Shown here: positions 1-7,400 of the stretch, piece by piece | Numbering within the stretch: position 1 is the stretch's first letter | How the letters are laid out: every line of letters starts with the position of its first letter | NCBI RefSeq assembly: GCF_013817345.1 | Contig: NZ_JACDCW010000023.1 | Coordinates: 1-44,910 of the forward strand | Origin: Methylibium sp. | GTDB lineage: Bacteria > Pseudomonadota > Gammaproteobacteria > Burkholderiales > Burkholderiaceae_C | Direction of reading: 5' to 3' | DNA length: 44,910 nt | The notes under the pieces: model-generated | Told to the model about the DNA's origin: nothing | The model's input: only the letters and a program-made list of their open reading frames with translations | The model's database searches: none | Translations under genes and position numbers: made by a program

Positions 1-252
1 CAGCGCCGCCTTGGCGTGGGTCAGTCTGGAGACGGGTTTGCCGCCGAGCTGCTGGTCGGGCACGTTCATGCTCTGCGTCACGTCGAGCACGACCACCACC
101 TCGAGTTCGGGGCGCTGCATCGGCACCGAGGGCCGCAGGAAAGTTGCAGCCAGCGCCGCGGCGGCCAGGCCGAGCAGCAGCGCGTCGCAACGGCCGCGCA
201 AGGTGTCACGCACACCGGCCGTGCGCTCGCGCCAGCCTGAGCCGCTGCTCAT
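1..252 (-). CDS. mxaL: MxaL-like von Willebrand A protein, 3' part cut by window edge
   Basis: Only the first 84 residues are in the window. A membrane segment lies at about residues 23-39 and is followed by EVVVVLDVTQSMN (residues 51-63), the start of a VWA domain. Its metal site reads D57-x-T59-x-S61 where the classical form is DxSxS. MxaL proteins of methylotrophs are membrane-anchored VWA proteins needed to make active periplasmic methanol dehydrogenase, probably by metal insertion together with MxaA, MxaC, MxaK, MxaR and MxaS. The start codon overlaps the stop of the upstream mxaK-like gene by four bases (ATGA), which implies translational coupling. The name rests on gene order as much as on sequence; another VWA protein of a MoxR operon is the alternative. 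Confidence 0.72.
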   Translation of the reverse strand, partial: MSSGSGWRERTAGVRDTLRGRCDALLLGLAAAALAATFLRPSVPMQRPELEVVVVLDVTQSMNVPDQQLGGKPVSRLTHAKAAL

Positions 253-851
253 GGCAGACCCGGCTCGATGCCGCGCATCTTGGTCGCGGCCCGTTCCGCA
301 TCGTTGCGAGGTTCGGCGATGGCCGGGTCGCTCTCGTCGGGGTCGGGATGCAGCCGCTGCGCGCGCTCGAGGTTGTAGCGTGCAGGCCAGTGTCCGGGAT
401 CGGCGTGCAGCACCTCTCTATAGCCCTGCTTGGCCAGCTCGGTCAGCGCGACCGACTGGCCCGCGCCCTCGGTGGCATTGCTGTCGGCAGCGAGCCCGAG
501 CGCCTGACGCATCAGCAGATTGGCGCTGTTGAAACGTGCCGCCACGCCGAACTGGCGGTCGCCATGCAGGCTGCGGTAGCGCGTCAGCGCCGCTTCGTCT
601 TCACCGCGCGCCGCCAGCTCATGGGCTTGGGCGAAGCGCAAGGCCGGTGCGAGCGGCGCCTTGATGTCGAGTTGCTGCGAGGCCTGGCCACTGGCGATCA
701 GCGCGTTGTCCTGCGCCTTGTGCCACCAGGAGATGCCGCCCGCCAGCGCGGCGGCCGCCGTCAGGATCAGCGCGACGAAGGCCGCGCGCACGCGGCGGCG
801 ACGGTCCGGCGCGTATGAAGCTGGCAGCGGGGCGAGCGGGTTCAGCGCCAT
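249..851 (-). CDS. mxaK: MxaK-like membrane-anchored protein
   Basis: The protein has 200 residues: a basic N-terminus, one membrane segment (about residues 23-43) and a probably periplasmic helical part containing a TPR-like stretch (EDEAALTRYR, then RFNSANLLMRQAL). MxaK is a poorly understood factor of the methanol-dehydrogenase maturation set that lies between mxaC and mxaL. The start at 851 is preferred because GGAG lies eight bases upstream and because it overlaps the 3' end of mxaC by ten bases; an upstream start at 920 would lie deep inside mxaC. No catalytic motif is visible. The name depends largely on its position between two VWA genes. Confidence 0.7.
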   Translation of the reverse strand: MALNPLAPLPASYAPDRRRRVRAAFVALILTAAAALAGGISWWHKAQDNALIASGQASQQLDIKAPLAPALRFAQAHELAARGEDEAALTRYRSLHGDRQFGVAARFNSANLLMRQALGLAADSNATEGAGQSVALTELAKQGYREVLHADPGHWPARYNLERAQRLHPDPDESDPAIAEPRNDAERAATKMRGIEPGLP

Positions 852-1885
852 GCGCGCAACTCCATGAGCTTCGCAGTCAACAGCAGCAGCACGCAGGCCA
901 GGGCGACGCCATAGCACCACTGTGAAAGCTCGCGCCGCGGCACGGTGTCGAGGTAGGTGATGGGCAGGTTCTCGAGCCGGTTCACGTCGTTGATCGCGCG
1001 CTGCAGCGCTTCGGGGTTCTCGGCTTCGTAGGCGCGGTAGGGCGTGCCCATGCTGCCGAAGAAGCGGTGCAGATGCACCTCGGGCGCCACCGCTTCCTCT
1101 GCGGGCTCGGCGTTCAGGCCGGGGCTGCGGAAGGAGCGGATGTAGAACCAGTACAGCGTGACGCGGTAGTCGCGCATGCGCCGGGCGATTTCGGTGCGCG
1201 CCTCGTCGGTCAGGTCGTCGCCGCCGTCGGAGACCAGCATCATGATGCGCGAGCCGGTGTAGGGCCGGTTGTGGAAGGAGGCCAGGCCCGCCTCCAGCGC
1301 CAGGCCGATGTCGGTCTCGGCCAAGCCGCGGCCGATCTCCCCGGCGGCGATGGCGGCCTGCACGGCGGCGGGCTTTTCGGTGAAGTCGAGCACGCGGATC
1401 GGCAAGGTGCTGAACACCAGCATGGCGAAACGGTCGGCGCTGCGCTGGGCCGCAAACTCGCCGAGCAGGACGCGGGCGGTCTGCTGCTTGGACGGCCGGC
1501 CTCGATCGGCGCGCTCCCGGCTGATGTTGAAGTTGGCCAGACCCGGCGTTTGCGTGGCGATACCCGAGGGCGTGTTACTGATGAAGGCCTGATCCATGCT
1601 GCGGCTGCGGTCGACCAGCAGCACGATCTCGGCGCCCTGCCCCACGCGCTCGACCTCGTAGGCGGGCCGGTACAGGCCGGCGAGTCCGAGCAGCACGGCA
1701 GCGACGGCCAACCCAGCCAATGCGCGCAGCAACACATCGAGCGCCTCCGAGAGGCGGTCGCGGGGCAGCAGCGCCGACCAGGAGTGCACCAACACCGCCT
1801 GCGGGCGCCGCCACAGCGCCAGCAGCGCCAGCGGCAAGGCCAGCAACAGCCAGGGCGCGGTGAAAGGCAGTTCGTTGAAAGGCAT
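842..1885 (-). CDS. mxaC: MxaC-like von Willebrand A membrane protein
   Basis: This 347-residue protein has two N-terminal membrane segments (about 8-26 and 52-71), a VWA domain with the metal site D92-R-S94-R-S96-M-D98, and a C-terminal membrane segment (about 325-342). This is the BatA/MxaC architecture, with the VWA domain between membrane anchors. In methylotrophs MxaC works with MxaA, MxaK and MxaL in assembling active, calcium-loaded methanol dehydrogenase. The gene is followed without a gap by mxaK. It is separated from the preceding mxaA by about 180 bases that contain an inverted-repeat element, an unusual break in an otherwise tight operon. BatA-like proteins of other MoxR operons look similar, but the surrounding gene order favours MxaC. 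Confidence 0.78.
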   Translation of the reverse strand: MPFNELPFTAPWLLLALPLALLALWRRPQAVLVHSWSALLPRDRLSEALDVLLRALAGLAVAAVLLGLAGLYRPAYEVERVGQGAEIVLLVDRSRSMDQAFISNTPSGIATQTPGLANFNISRERADRGRPSKQQTARVLLGEFAAQRSADRFAMLVFSTLPIRVLDFTEKPAAVQAAIAAGEIGRGLAETDIGLALEAGLASFHNRPYTGSRIMMLVSDGGDDLTDEARTEIARRMRDYRVTLYWFYIRSFRSPGLNAEPAEEAVAPEVHLHRFFGSMGTPYRAYEAENPEALQRAINDVNRLENLPITYLDTVPRRELSQWCYGVALACVLLLLTAKLMELRAWR

Positions 1886-1894
1886 GGCGGCTTG

Positions 1895-2073
1895 TTCTCA
1901 GAGCCTGAGAGCTTTTTGGGCGTGCCCGAGCAGCGCGCCAGAAGGCGGCTGATCTAGGCGCAAAGCGCAGCCATAGCTCGGGCTATGTCGAGCATTTGCA
2001 ACGACGAGCAGGCGACTTATGGCGTGATGAGCGGGCATGAGCGGGCATGAGCGAAAGGCTCTCAGGTTCTCAG
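1895..2073. repeat. Inverted-repeat-bounded element between mxaA and mxaC
   Basis: The ends are imperfect inverted repeats: 1895-1917 contains AGCCTGAGAGC and 2053-2073 contains GGCTCTCAGGTTCTCAG, which pair over roughly 16 positions. The interior has a short palindrome-like stretch near 1970-1990 and a ten-base tandem duplication (GAGCGGGCAT) at about 2034-2053. The right arm overlaps the last codons of the mxaA-like gene. Size and structure resemble a small non-autonomous element or a large dispersed intergenic repeat. No coding capacity is evident. Confidence 0.45.
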
Positions 2074-3197
2074 GCCGTGCCGCGCTCGGCATTGCGGCAG
2101 GCGCGCGCGAAGGCAAGCAACCATTGGCGCTCGGAGGGCCCGTCAACGTCTGCGATGTCCACAACGTCTGCCGCGTCTGCCCTGTTTGCAAGCTCTGCAG
2201 GCTCTGCACGTTCTGTGCGGTCCCTGAGGTCTGCGGGATGTGCCCGATGCGCGAGATGCTCGCGATCCGCGCAATCGTCGGCGCCTGCGGCGCAAGCCGC
2301 GAGCGGCAAACCGCTCCGACTTTGGAAGAAGGTGGCTTGCGAGCGCATGAAGAAGTCACGGATGTCCTCGCGCAGCGGCGCGAAGCGAGGCACCCGACGG
2401 ATGAAGCCGTCCACCGTATCGGCAAAGACCACCTGACCTGCCGTCTCGTTGAACGCCGCGTGGATCGCGCGGCAAGCGTCCTGCCATGTCTGCACGGGGG
2501 CCGGCGCCTTGCGGGCGGCGCGCAACCGCCGATAGGCGCGCGTGAAAGGCCGCTTTCGTGCGGAAAGCCAGGGCAGGCCGAAGTAGACAAATGCCAGATA
2601 GCCGCCGAGACACAGCGCCAGAGTCGCGCCCCCGGCAATCAGCAGACGCTCCGGCCCGATACCGCGAGGCATCGGAGCGGTGTCGGGCTGCAGATCGCCG
2701 AGGCCGCGCCGTTGCGGGGCCTGCTCGGGCGCCAGCGGTGCGACCGCGACCGGCCAGGACTCCACGAACAGATCCTCCGCCCGCGGCGTGCCCTCGAAGC
2801 GCAGCCGCAGCGCCGGCAGCTCGTAGACCCGTGCGGCGACCGGTGCGGCGAAGACCTGGTACTCGAGCCACAGGGTAAGCCGTGTGCCGGTGGCGTTCGC
2901 ATCGTATTCGCGGCGCATCGAGCGCAGCTCCAGGGCCGGGCCGTGCCGGCCGATCGCCGGCAGCGATTCTTCGTCCAGGCGCAGGCGCCGCGGCAGTTCG
3001 ATGACGATCTCCCGCGTGGCGGTATCGCCCACCTGGTAGCCGTAGGCGCGCGGCTCGCTCACGGTGAGACGCAGCGGCTCGGGTTCGGCCTGCGCCCAGC
3101 CGATGATTGGCCAGCATGCCAGCCCCGCAGCCAGCGCGAGTGCGGCCGCAGTGACTCGAGCAGCAGCGCTAGCGGTGGAAATGCGCAGTGACGGCAT
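2070..3197 (-). CDS. mxaA: MxaA-like periplasmic/membrane protein with repeat-rich tail
   Basis: The 375-residue product has a signal peptide (cleavage likely after A-Q-A, residue 37), a periplasmic domain to about residue 180 with beta-rich character, a membrane segment (about 185-210) and a cytoplasmic tail. MxaA is required to insert the metal into methanol dehydrogenase in methylotrophs. The start at 3197 gives the signal peptide and overlaps the end of the DUF58 gene by 29 bases; the open frame extends further upstream but only inside that gene. Residues about 303-353 are low-complexity (Ala-Asp/Glu-x units from a degenerate nine-base repeat) and look like a recent expansion before the closing 22 residues. 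Family identity is inferred from architecture and position. Confidence 0.7.
   Translation of the reverse strand: MPSLRISTASAAARVTAAALALAAGLACWPIIGWAQAEPEPLRLTVSEPRAYGYQVGDTATREIVIELPRRLRLDEESLPAIGRHGPALELRSMRREYDANATGTRLTLWLEYQVFAAPVAARVYELPALRLRFEGTPRAEDLFVESWPVAVAPLAPEQAPQRRGLGDLQPDTAPMPRGIGPERLLIAGGATLALCLGGYLAFVYFGLPWLSARKRPFTRAYRRLRAARKAPAPVQTWQDACRAIHAAFNETAGQVVFADTVDGFIRRVPRFAPLREDIRDFFMRSQATFFQSRSGLPLAACAAGADDCADREHLAHRAHPADLRDRTERAEPAELANRADAADVVDIADVDGPSERQWLLAFARACRNAERGTA
2139..2291 (-). repeat. Degenerate 9-bp tandem repeat inside mxaA
   Basis: Read in the mxaA direction, units of the form GCAGA(C/G)NNN recur at three- and nine-base spacing and encode a run of A-D-x and A-E-x tripeptides (for example RADAADVVDIADVDG). 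Unit boundaries are blurred by substitutions. On the opposite strand the same DNA reads as a cysteine-rich peptide, which is an artefact of the repeat. Confidence 0.6.
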
Positions 3198-4056
3198 CGG
3201 CGTCGAATCCATTGAGCAGGTAGAGCGGGCGCAGCCGGTGGCGCCGGAACAGTGCATCGAGCGTGCCGCGCCGCGCTTCGAGCTGGCGGCGCCAGCGTTC
3301 GCGCAGCGCCGGACGCAGCCAGAGCAGGCGGCGCTGGCCGGTTTCAGCGTCGACCAACGAGGCCAGGCGGCCGATGCGGTCGGCAAGGCCGATCCCACCG
3401 GGCGAGCCCGCAGCGTTCGGCTCGTCCCCCGGCTGTGCGAACTCGGCGCGGTCCCACAGCAGCACCGGGACCAGTTCGTGATGAGCCAGCGAGCCGAGTA
3501 CCGCATCGAGCGTCGGCAGCGGCAGATGAAAGTCCGACAGCAAGAACACCAGCGAGCGTTCGCGCCGCAGCAGCCGGTGCGCCTCCTTCAGTCCGTCGGC
3601 GTTGCGCCCGGCGGGCGCGAACGCGCGCAAGCGCCGGGCGAATGCGCTGCCCGCGCCTTGCGAACGCACGAGCGGCAGCAGCCAGTCGCGGCGCACCGCT
3701 TCGTCGCAACCGACGAAGCCGAAGGCGTCGCCCGTGCGCCAGGCCGACCACGCCAGCGCTTCCGTGAAATCGGCCAGCACGTCGAGCTTGCGGCGCTCGC
3801 CTTGAAACGCCATCGATGCCGACAGGTCCGCCACCGCGTACACCGGCACCGCCTTGCGCTCGTTGGCCACGCGCACCAGCCACTGGCCGAGCGGATCGCG
3901 CAGGCTCGCATGCAGATCGAGCCGGCGCACATCGGGCGCGTCGTGCAGCGGCACATGGGCGCGGAACTCGTGGCCGCTGTCGCCGCGGCGGCTGCGGTGG
4001 TGGCCGGGAAAGTGCGCGAGCGCCGGCCGTGCGACGCGGTAGACGAACTCCTTCAT
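3169..4056 (-). CDS. mxaS: MxaS-like DUF58 protein
   Basis: The 295-residue protein carries the DUF58 signature near its N-terminus (GHHRSRRGDSGHEFRAHVPL, then RRLDLHASLRDP) followed by a VWA-like fold with an intact metal motif D77-L-S79-A-S81-M. DUF58 proteins are regularly encoded beside MoxR ATPases, and MxaS is the form found in methanol-oxidation clusters. No membrane segment is seen. The start at 4056 (MKEFVYR) lies 22 bases after the MoxR stop with GAGG just upstream; longer in-frame starts would give an implausible Cys/Arg-rich leader inside the MoxR gene. The 3' end overlaps the mxaA-like gene. Confidence 0.8.
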   Translation of the reverse strand: MKEFVYRVARPALAHFPGHHRSRRGDSGHEFRAHVPLHDAPDVRRLDLHASLRDPLGQWLVRVANERKAVPVYAVADLSASMAFQGERRKLDVLADFTEALAWSAWRTGDAFGFVGCDEAVRRDWLLPLVRSQGAGSAFARRLRAFAPAGRNADGLKEAHRLLRRERSLVFLLSDFHLPLPTLDAVLGSLAHHELVPVLLWDRAEFAQPGDEPNAAGSPGGIGLADRIGRLASLVDAETGQRRLLWLRPALRERWRRQLEARRGTLDALFRRHRLRPLYLLNGFDADAVTAHFHR

Positions 4057-4078
4057 CGCCTCGGCCGTGCGCTGTGGT

Positions 4079-5113
4079 TCAAGGTGCGGCGACCTGCCCG
4101 AGGATGCCGCGCACCAGCGCGCCGACGATCTCCGGGCGCCGCAACTCGTACACCGGCTGCAGGCACAGCCGGTGCGCAATGGTCTCGAAGAACACGGCGC
4201 GCACGTCTTCCGGTGTGACGTGCCCCCGGCCGTGCAGCCACGCGCACACGCGCGCCGCACGCAGCAACTGGCTCATGCCGCGCGGGCTGGCCCCCGCAAG
4301 CATTACCTCGTTCGCGTCGTGCACGTCGGCGTCCGTGAGCCGCACGCCGTATTCGCCGGGCTGCGCCGTGGCACGCCACAGCCGCAGCGCGTAGTCTTGC
4401 AGCGCCGGCGTGGCTTGGATGCTGTGCTGAATGGCGGCCGCCACCTCGCCCAGCGCCTGGTACGGCACGACGCCCTCGGGCAACTGCGCGATCAGCGCGT
4501 CGGTGTCGTGGAAGCGCGGCTCGAACATGAGCGCCAAGCGCTCGTCGTCGGCCTCGGGCGCGTCGATGGTGATCTCCATCATGAAGCGGTCGCGTGCGGC
4601 CGAGGCAATCTCGAAGGTCTCCTCGCGCTCGACGCGGTTGCGGTCGGCGAACACCAGCAGGTGCGGCAGGCGCTGTTCGCGGTTGAAGGCGTTCAGGCTG
4701 CGCTCGGCCATCACGCGCAGCAGCAGCGCATGCACCTGCGGGCGGGCGCGGTTGATCTCGTTGAAGAAGAAGATCGCCAGCTCTTCGCCGTGCTCGGTGA
4801 GCGGGCCGGGGTCGATGGCCGGGCGGCCGTCCTTGCCGATGTGGGTGTGATAGATCAGGTCGTTGGGCATCAGATCGATGGTGCCCTCGGCGCGCGCGAA
4901 GGCGCCACCGATCAGCCGCGCATAAGCCCGCAGCAAGGTGGTCTTGCCGACGCCCACGTCGCCTTGCAGCAGCACGTGGCCGCGTGCGAAGACGGCCGTA
5001 GTGACCAGGCGGATCACGCGCTGCTGGCCGATGACCGCCCGCGCCGCCTGCGCCTCGAGCTGCAAGGCGCGCTCGCGCCAGTCGTGCAGCAGCGCGTCGT
5101 TTCGGTCCATCAC
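4079..5113 (-). CDS. mxaR: MxaR-like MoxR-family AAA+ ATPase
   Basis: This 344-residue MoxR ATPase has a Walker A motif GDVGVGKTT (residues 51-59) and a Walker B/sensor region LAIFFFNEINRARP (about 112-125). MoxR proteins act as chaperone-like ATPases that work with VWA and DUF58 partners on metalloenzymes; in methylotrophs MxaR is required for active methanol dehydrogenase. The Walker B Asp usually seen in this family (ADEINR) is Asn here, while the catalytic Glu is kept. It is the first gene of the minus-strand cluster, and the promoter is expected between 5114 and 5307. Assignment to MoxR is firm. Assignment to the mxa branch depends on the downstream gene order. Confidence 0.85.
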   Translation of the reverse strand: MMDRNDALLHDWRERALQLEAQAARAVIGQQRVIRLVTTAVFARGHVLLQGDVGVGKTTLLRAYARLIGGAFARAEGTIDLMPNDLIYHTHIGKDGRPAIDPGPLTEHGEELAIFFFNEINRARPQVHALLLRVMAERSLNAFNREQRLPHLLVFADRNRVEREETFEIASAARDRFMMEITIDAPEADDERLALMFEPRFHDTDALIAQLPEGVVPYQALGEVAAAIQHSIQATPALQDYALRLWRATAQPGEYGVRLTDADVHDANEVMLAGASPRGMSQLLRAARVCAWLHGRGHVTPEDVRAVFFETIAHRLCLQPVYELRRPEIVGALVRGILGQVAAP

Positions 5114-5282
5114 TCGTACTCCGTGGGTGCGGCCGGCACGCGCGACCGCAATGGCATGGATGCTCCGTTCAGCCGCAGGGCAGCGTCAAGCGCGGGTAGG
5201 CCCTGAAGTGTGCAGGCATGGAACAGTGCCTCGACGCACAGGGACAAGCGGGGCTTGGCCGCGGCGGGCACCGACCGTGCGG

Positions 5283-5298
5283 TGACAGCTTGCTGTCA
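5283..5298. promoter_or_regulatory. Short perfect inverted repeat upstream of mxaR
   Basis: TGACAGC-TT-GCTGTCA is a seven-base perfect inverted repeat lying ten bases past the end of the Lrp-type gene and about 170 bases upstream of mxaR. No T-run follows on the minus strand, so a terminator is unlikely. A dimeric regulator site controlling the mxa operon is possible but unproven. The rest of 5114-5307 shows no gene. Confidence 0.35.
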
Positions 5299-5307
5299 AG
5301 CAGGGGC

Positions 5308-5799
5308 TCAGACCTCGAGCGCCGTCGTCTTCTTGACGGTGCGCAGCACCAGCATCGAGTTCGAGCGCAGCACGCCCGGCAGGCGCATCAGCACGTCGGT
5401 ATGGAAGCGCTCGAGATCGGCCGCGTCGTTGTAGGTGAAGCGGATCAGGTAATCGTTGGTGCCGGCAACATAGAAGCAGTCGAGGATCGAAGGCTCGGCC
5501 TGCACGGCGCGCTCGAAGGCTTCGATTGCCGGCGTCGTCAGCCGCTCCAGGTTGACGATGGTGTAGCTCGTGCCCGGCTGGCCCACCGCCCGGGGATCGA
5601 CCAGGGCCACATAGCGCGCGATCACGCCGCTGTCCTCGAGCTGCTTGACGCGGCGCAGGCAGGCTGAGGGCGACAGGTGCACGCGCTGCGCCAAGGCCAG
5701 ATTGGAGACGCGGCCGTCGATCTGCAGCTCGCGCAGGATGGCGCGGTCCGTCACGTCCAGCGTCGCACGCGATTTCTTGTCGAACCGGCTTAATTGCAT
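5308..5799 (-). CDS. Lrp/AsnC-family transcriptional regulator
   Basis: The 163-residue protein has an N-terminal winged helix-turn-helix (about residues 15-62; LDVTDRAILRELQIDGRVSN, LSPSACLRRVKQLEDSGVI) and a C-terminal ligand-sensing RAM/AsnC domain (about 68-150). Such proteins form octamers and respond to amino acids. It is transcribed divergently from the polyamine/amino-acid catabolic operon starting at 6011 and is its likely local regulator. The start at 5799 (MQLSRFDKKSRATLD) gives the usual family length. A longer form from 5877 would add an atypical leader and run into the shared promoter region. The ligand cannot be read from sequence; a polyamine-derived amino acid or beta-alanine is a guess. 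Confidence 0.88.
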   Translation of the reverse strand: MQLSRFDKKSRATLDVTDRAILRELQIDGRVSNLALAQRVHLSPSACLRRVKQLEDSGVIARYVALVDPRAVGQPGTSYTIVNLERLTTPAIEAFERAVQAEPSILDCFYVAGTNDYLIRFTYNDAADLERFHTDVLMRLPGVLRSNSMLVLRTVKKTTALEV

Positions 5800-5861
5800 T
5801 TCATTGCGCTGAACTGTGCAGACGCCGAATCTTATGCGGCAGACGCGGGTAGTCCCTTTGT

Positions 5862-5892
5862 TCTTGCGCAACCCCATTGCGCGAGGGCAAGA
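5862..5892. promoter_or_regulatory. Candidate operator in the Lrp/bauA divergent region
   Basis: Within 5800-6010 there is a nested symmetry: TCTTGCGCAA (5862-5871), four C residues, then ATTGCGCGAGGGCAAGA (5876-5892). The outer TCTTGC and GCAAGA are inverted, and TTGCGC is repeated directly. This fits a site for a dimeric or octameric Lrp-type regulator controlling both directions. Evidence is sequence symmetry and position only. Confidence 0.4.
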
Positions 5893-6010
5893 CTAGACTG
5901 ATCCGGCGCCCGCAAGCTGGGCAGCATCGAAGCGCGCAGCGTGTTCATCCGCCCGCTGCGCCCCTGTCACGCCGGCCCTTGCGCCGCGCCCCTTGTCTGG
6001 AAGCCGCGCC

Positions 6011-7348
6011 ATGTACAACGACCTCAAGACCAGCCCCCAGGCCGCGACCGCGCTCGACGCGTACTGGATGCCGTTCACAGCCAACCGCCAGTTCAAGAAG
6101 GCGCCGCGCCTGCTGGCCAAGGCCTCGGGCATGCACTTCTGGACCCCCGAGGGCCGCGAGATCCTCGACGGCATCGCCGGGCTGTGGTGCGTGAATGCGG
6201 GTCACGGCAGACCCAGGATCGTCGAGGCGATCCAGCGCCAGGCCGCCGAGATGGATTTCGCGCCGCCCTTCAACATGGCGCACCCGAAAGCTTTCGAACT
6301 CGCCGAGCGACTGGTGCAGCTCACGCCGCCGGGGCTGGACAAGGTCTTCTACACGAATTCGGGCTCCGAGTCGGTCGAGACCGCTCTCAAGATCGCCATC
6401 GCCTACCACCGTGCGCGCGGCGATGGCGCCCGCACGCGGCTCATCGGCCGCGAGCGCGGCTATCACGGCGTGAACTTCGGCGGCATCTCGGTCGGCGGCA
6501 TCGTGGCCAACCGCAAGATGTTCGGCACGCTGCTGGCCGGCGTGGACCACATCCGCCACACGCACGACCTGTCGCGCAACGCCTTCTCGGTCGGCCAGCC
6601 TGCGCACGGGGCTGAGTTGGCCGACGACCTCGAGCGCCTGGTCGCGCTGCACGACGCCAGCACCATCGCCGCGGTGATCGTCGAGCCCGTCGCCGGCTCC
6701 ACCGGCGTGCTGGTGCCGCCGCAGGGCTACCTGCAGAAGCTGCGCGCCATCTGCGACAAGCACGGCATCCTGCTGATCTTCGACGAGGTCATCACCGGCT
6801 TCGGCCGCACCGGCGCGAACTTCGCTGCGCAACGTTTCGGCGTGACGCCCGATCTGATGGTGGCGGCCAAGGGCATCACCAACGGCAGCGTGCCGATGGG
6901 TGCGGTGTTCGCCAAGCGGCACATCCACGACGCGTTCATGGAAGGCCCGGAGCACCTGATCGAGTTCTTCCACGGCTACACCTACTCGGCCCACCCACTC
7001 GCCTGCGCCGCAGCGCTGGGCACGCTCGACACCTACGCCGAGGAAGGCTTGCTCACGCGGGCGCTGGAGATGGAGCCCTGCTTCGCCGAGGCACTGCACA
7101 GCCTGAAGGGCCTGCCCAACGTGATCGACGTGCGCAACATCGGCCTGGTGGGCGGCATCGAGCTGGCGCCGATCGAAGGCCAGCCGGGCAAGCGGGCGTT
7201 CGACGTCTTCCTCGACTGCTGGGAGCGTGGGGTGCTCGTGCGCACCACCGGCGACACGGTGGCACTGTCGCCGCCGCTGATCGTCGAGAAGAAGCACATC
7301 GACCAGATCGTCGGCACGCTGGGCGATGCGATCAAGCGCGCTGCGTGA
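6011..7348 (+). CDS. bauA: Class III omega-amino acid:pyruvate aminotransferase (BauA-like)
   Basis: The 445-residue PLP enzyme moves an amino group from an omega-amino acid or diamine to pyruvate. Features seen are YWMPFTANRQF near the N-terminus, the SGSES phosphate-binding turn (residues 117-121), YHGVN (151-155), the DEVITGFGRTG segment with D258 and the Schiff-base lysine K287 in VAAKGITNGSVPMG. The N-terminal pattern and FSVGQPAHGAELADDLE region resemble beta-alanine:pyruvate transaminases. The ATG at 6011 has GGAAG nine bases upstream; a TTG at 5993 is also in frame but less convincing. It is the first gene of the operon divergent from the Lrp regulator. Substrate could be beta-alanine, 4-aminobutyrate or putrescine. 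Confidence 0.85.
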   Translation: MYNDLKTSPQAATALDAYWMPFTANRQFKKAPRLLAKASGMHFWTPEGREILDGIAGLWCVNAGHGRPRIVEAIQRQAAEMDFAPPFNMAHPKAFELAERLVQLTPPGLDKVFYTNSGSESVETALKIAIAYHRARGDGARTRLIGRERGYHGVNFGGISVGGIVANRKMFGTLLAGVDHIRHTHDLSRNAFSVGQPAHGAELADDLERLVALHDASTIAAVIVEPVAGSTGVLVPPQGYLQKLRAICDKHGILLIFDEVITGFGRTGANFAAQRFGVTPDLMVAAKGITNGSVPMGAVFAKRHIHDAFMEGPEHLIEFFHGYTYSAHPLACAAALGTLDTYAEEGLLTRALEMEPCFAEALHSLKGLPNVIDVRNIGLVGGIELAPIEGQPGKRAFDVFLDCWERGVLVRTTGDTVALSPPLIVEKKHIDQIVGTLGDAIKRAA

Positions 7349-7400
7349 ATCGCAGGACACGGCGCCGGCTGAACAACGGCGGCGGCACGAGGAGTTCGCC

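Noticed and set aside
2037-3191. Long plus-strand frame starting with a cysteine-rich peptide (VCDVHNVCRVCPVC...)
   Set aside because: It is antisense to the mxaA-like gene. The Cys pattern arises from the nine-base repeat read backwards, and the rest has shadow-like Arg/Gln/Gly composition without a ribosome site.
5283-5298. Inverted repeat after the Lrp gene considered as a terminator
   Set aside because: Stem of seven bases with a two-base loop and no T-run on the minus strand; better kept as a possible operator.
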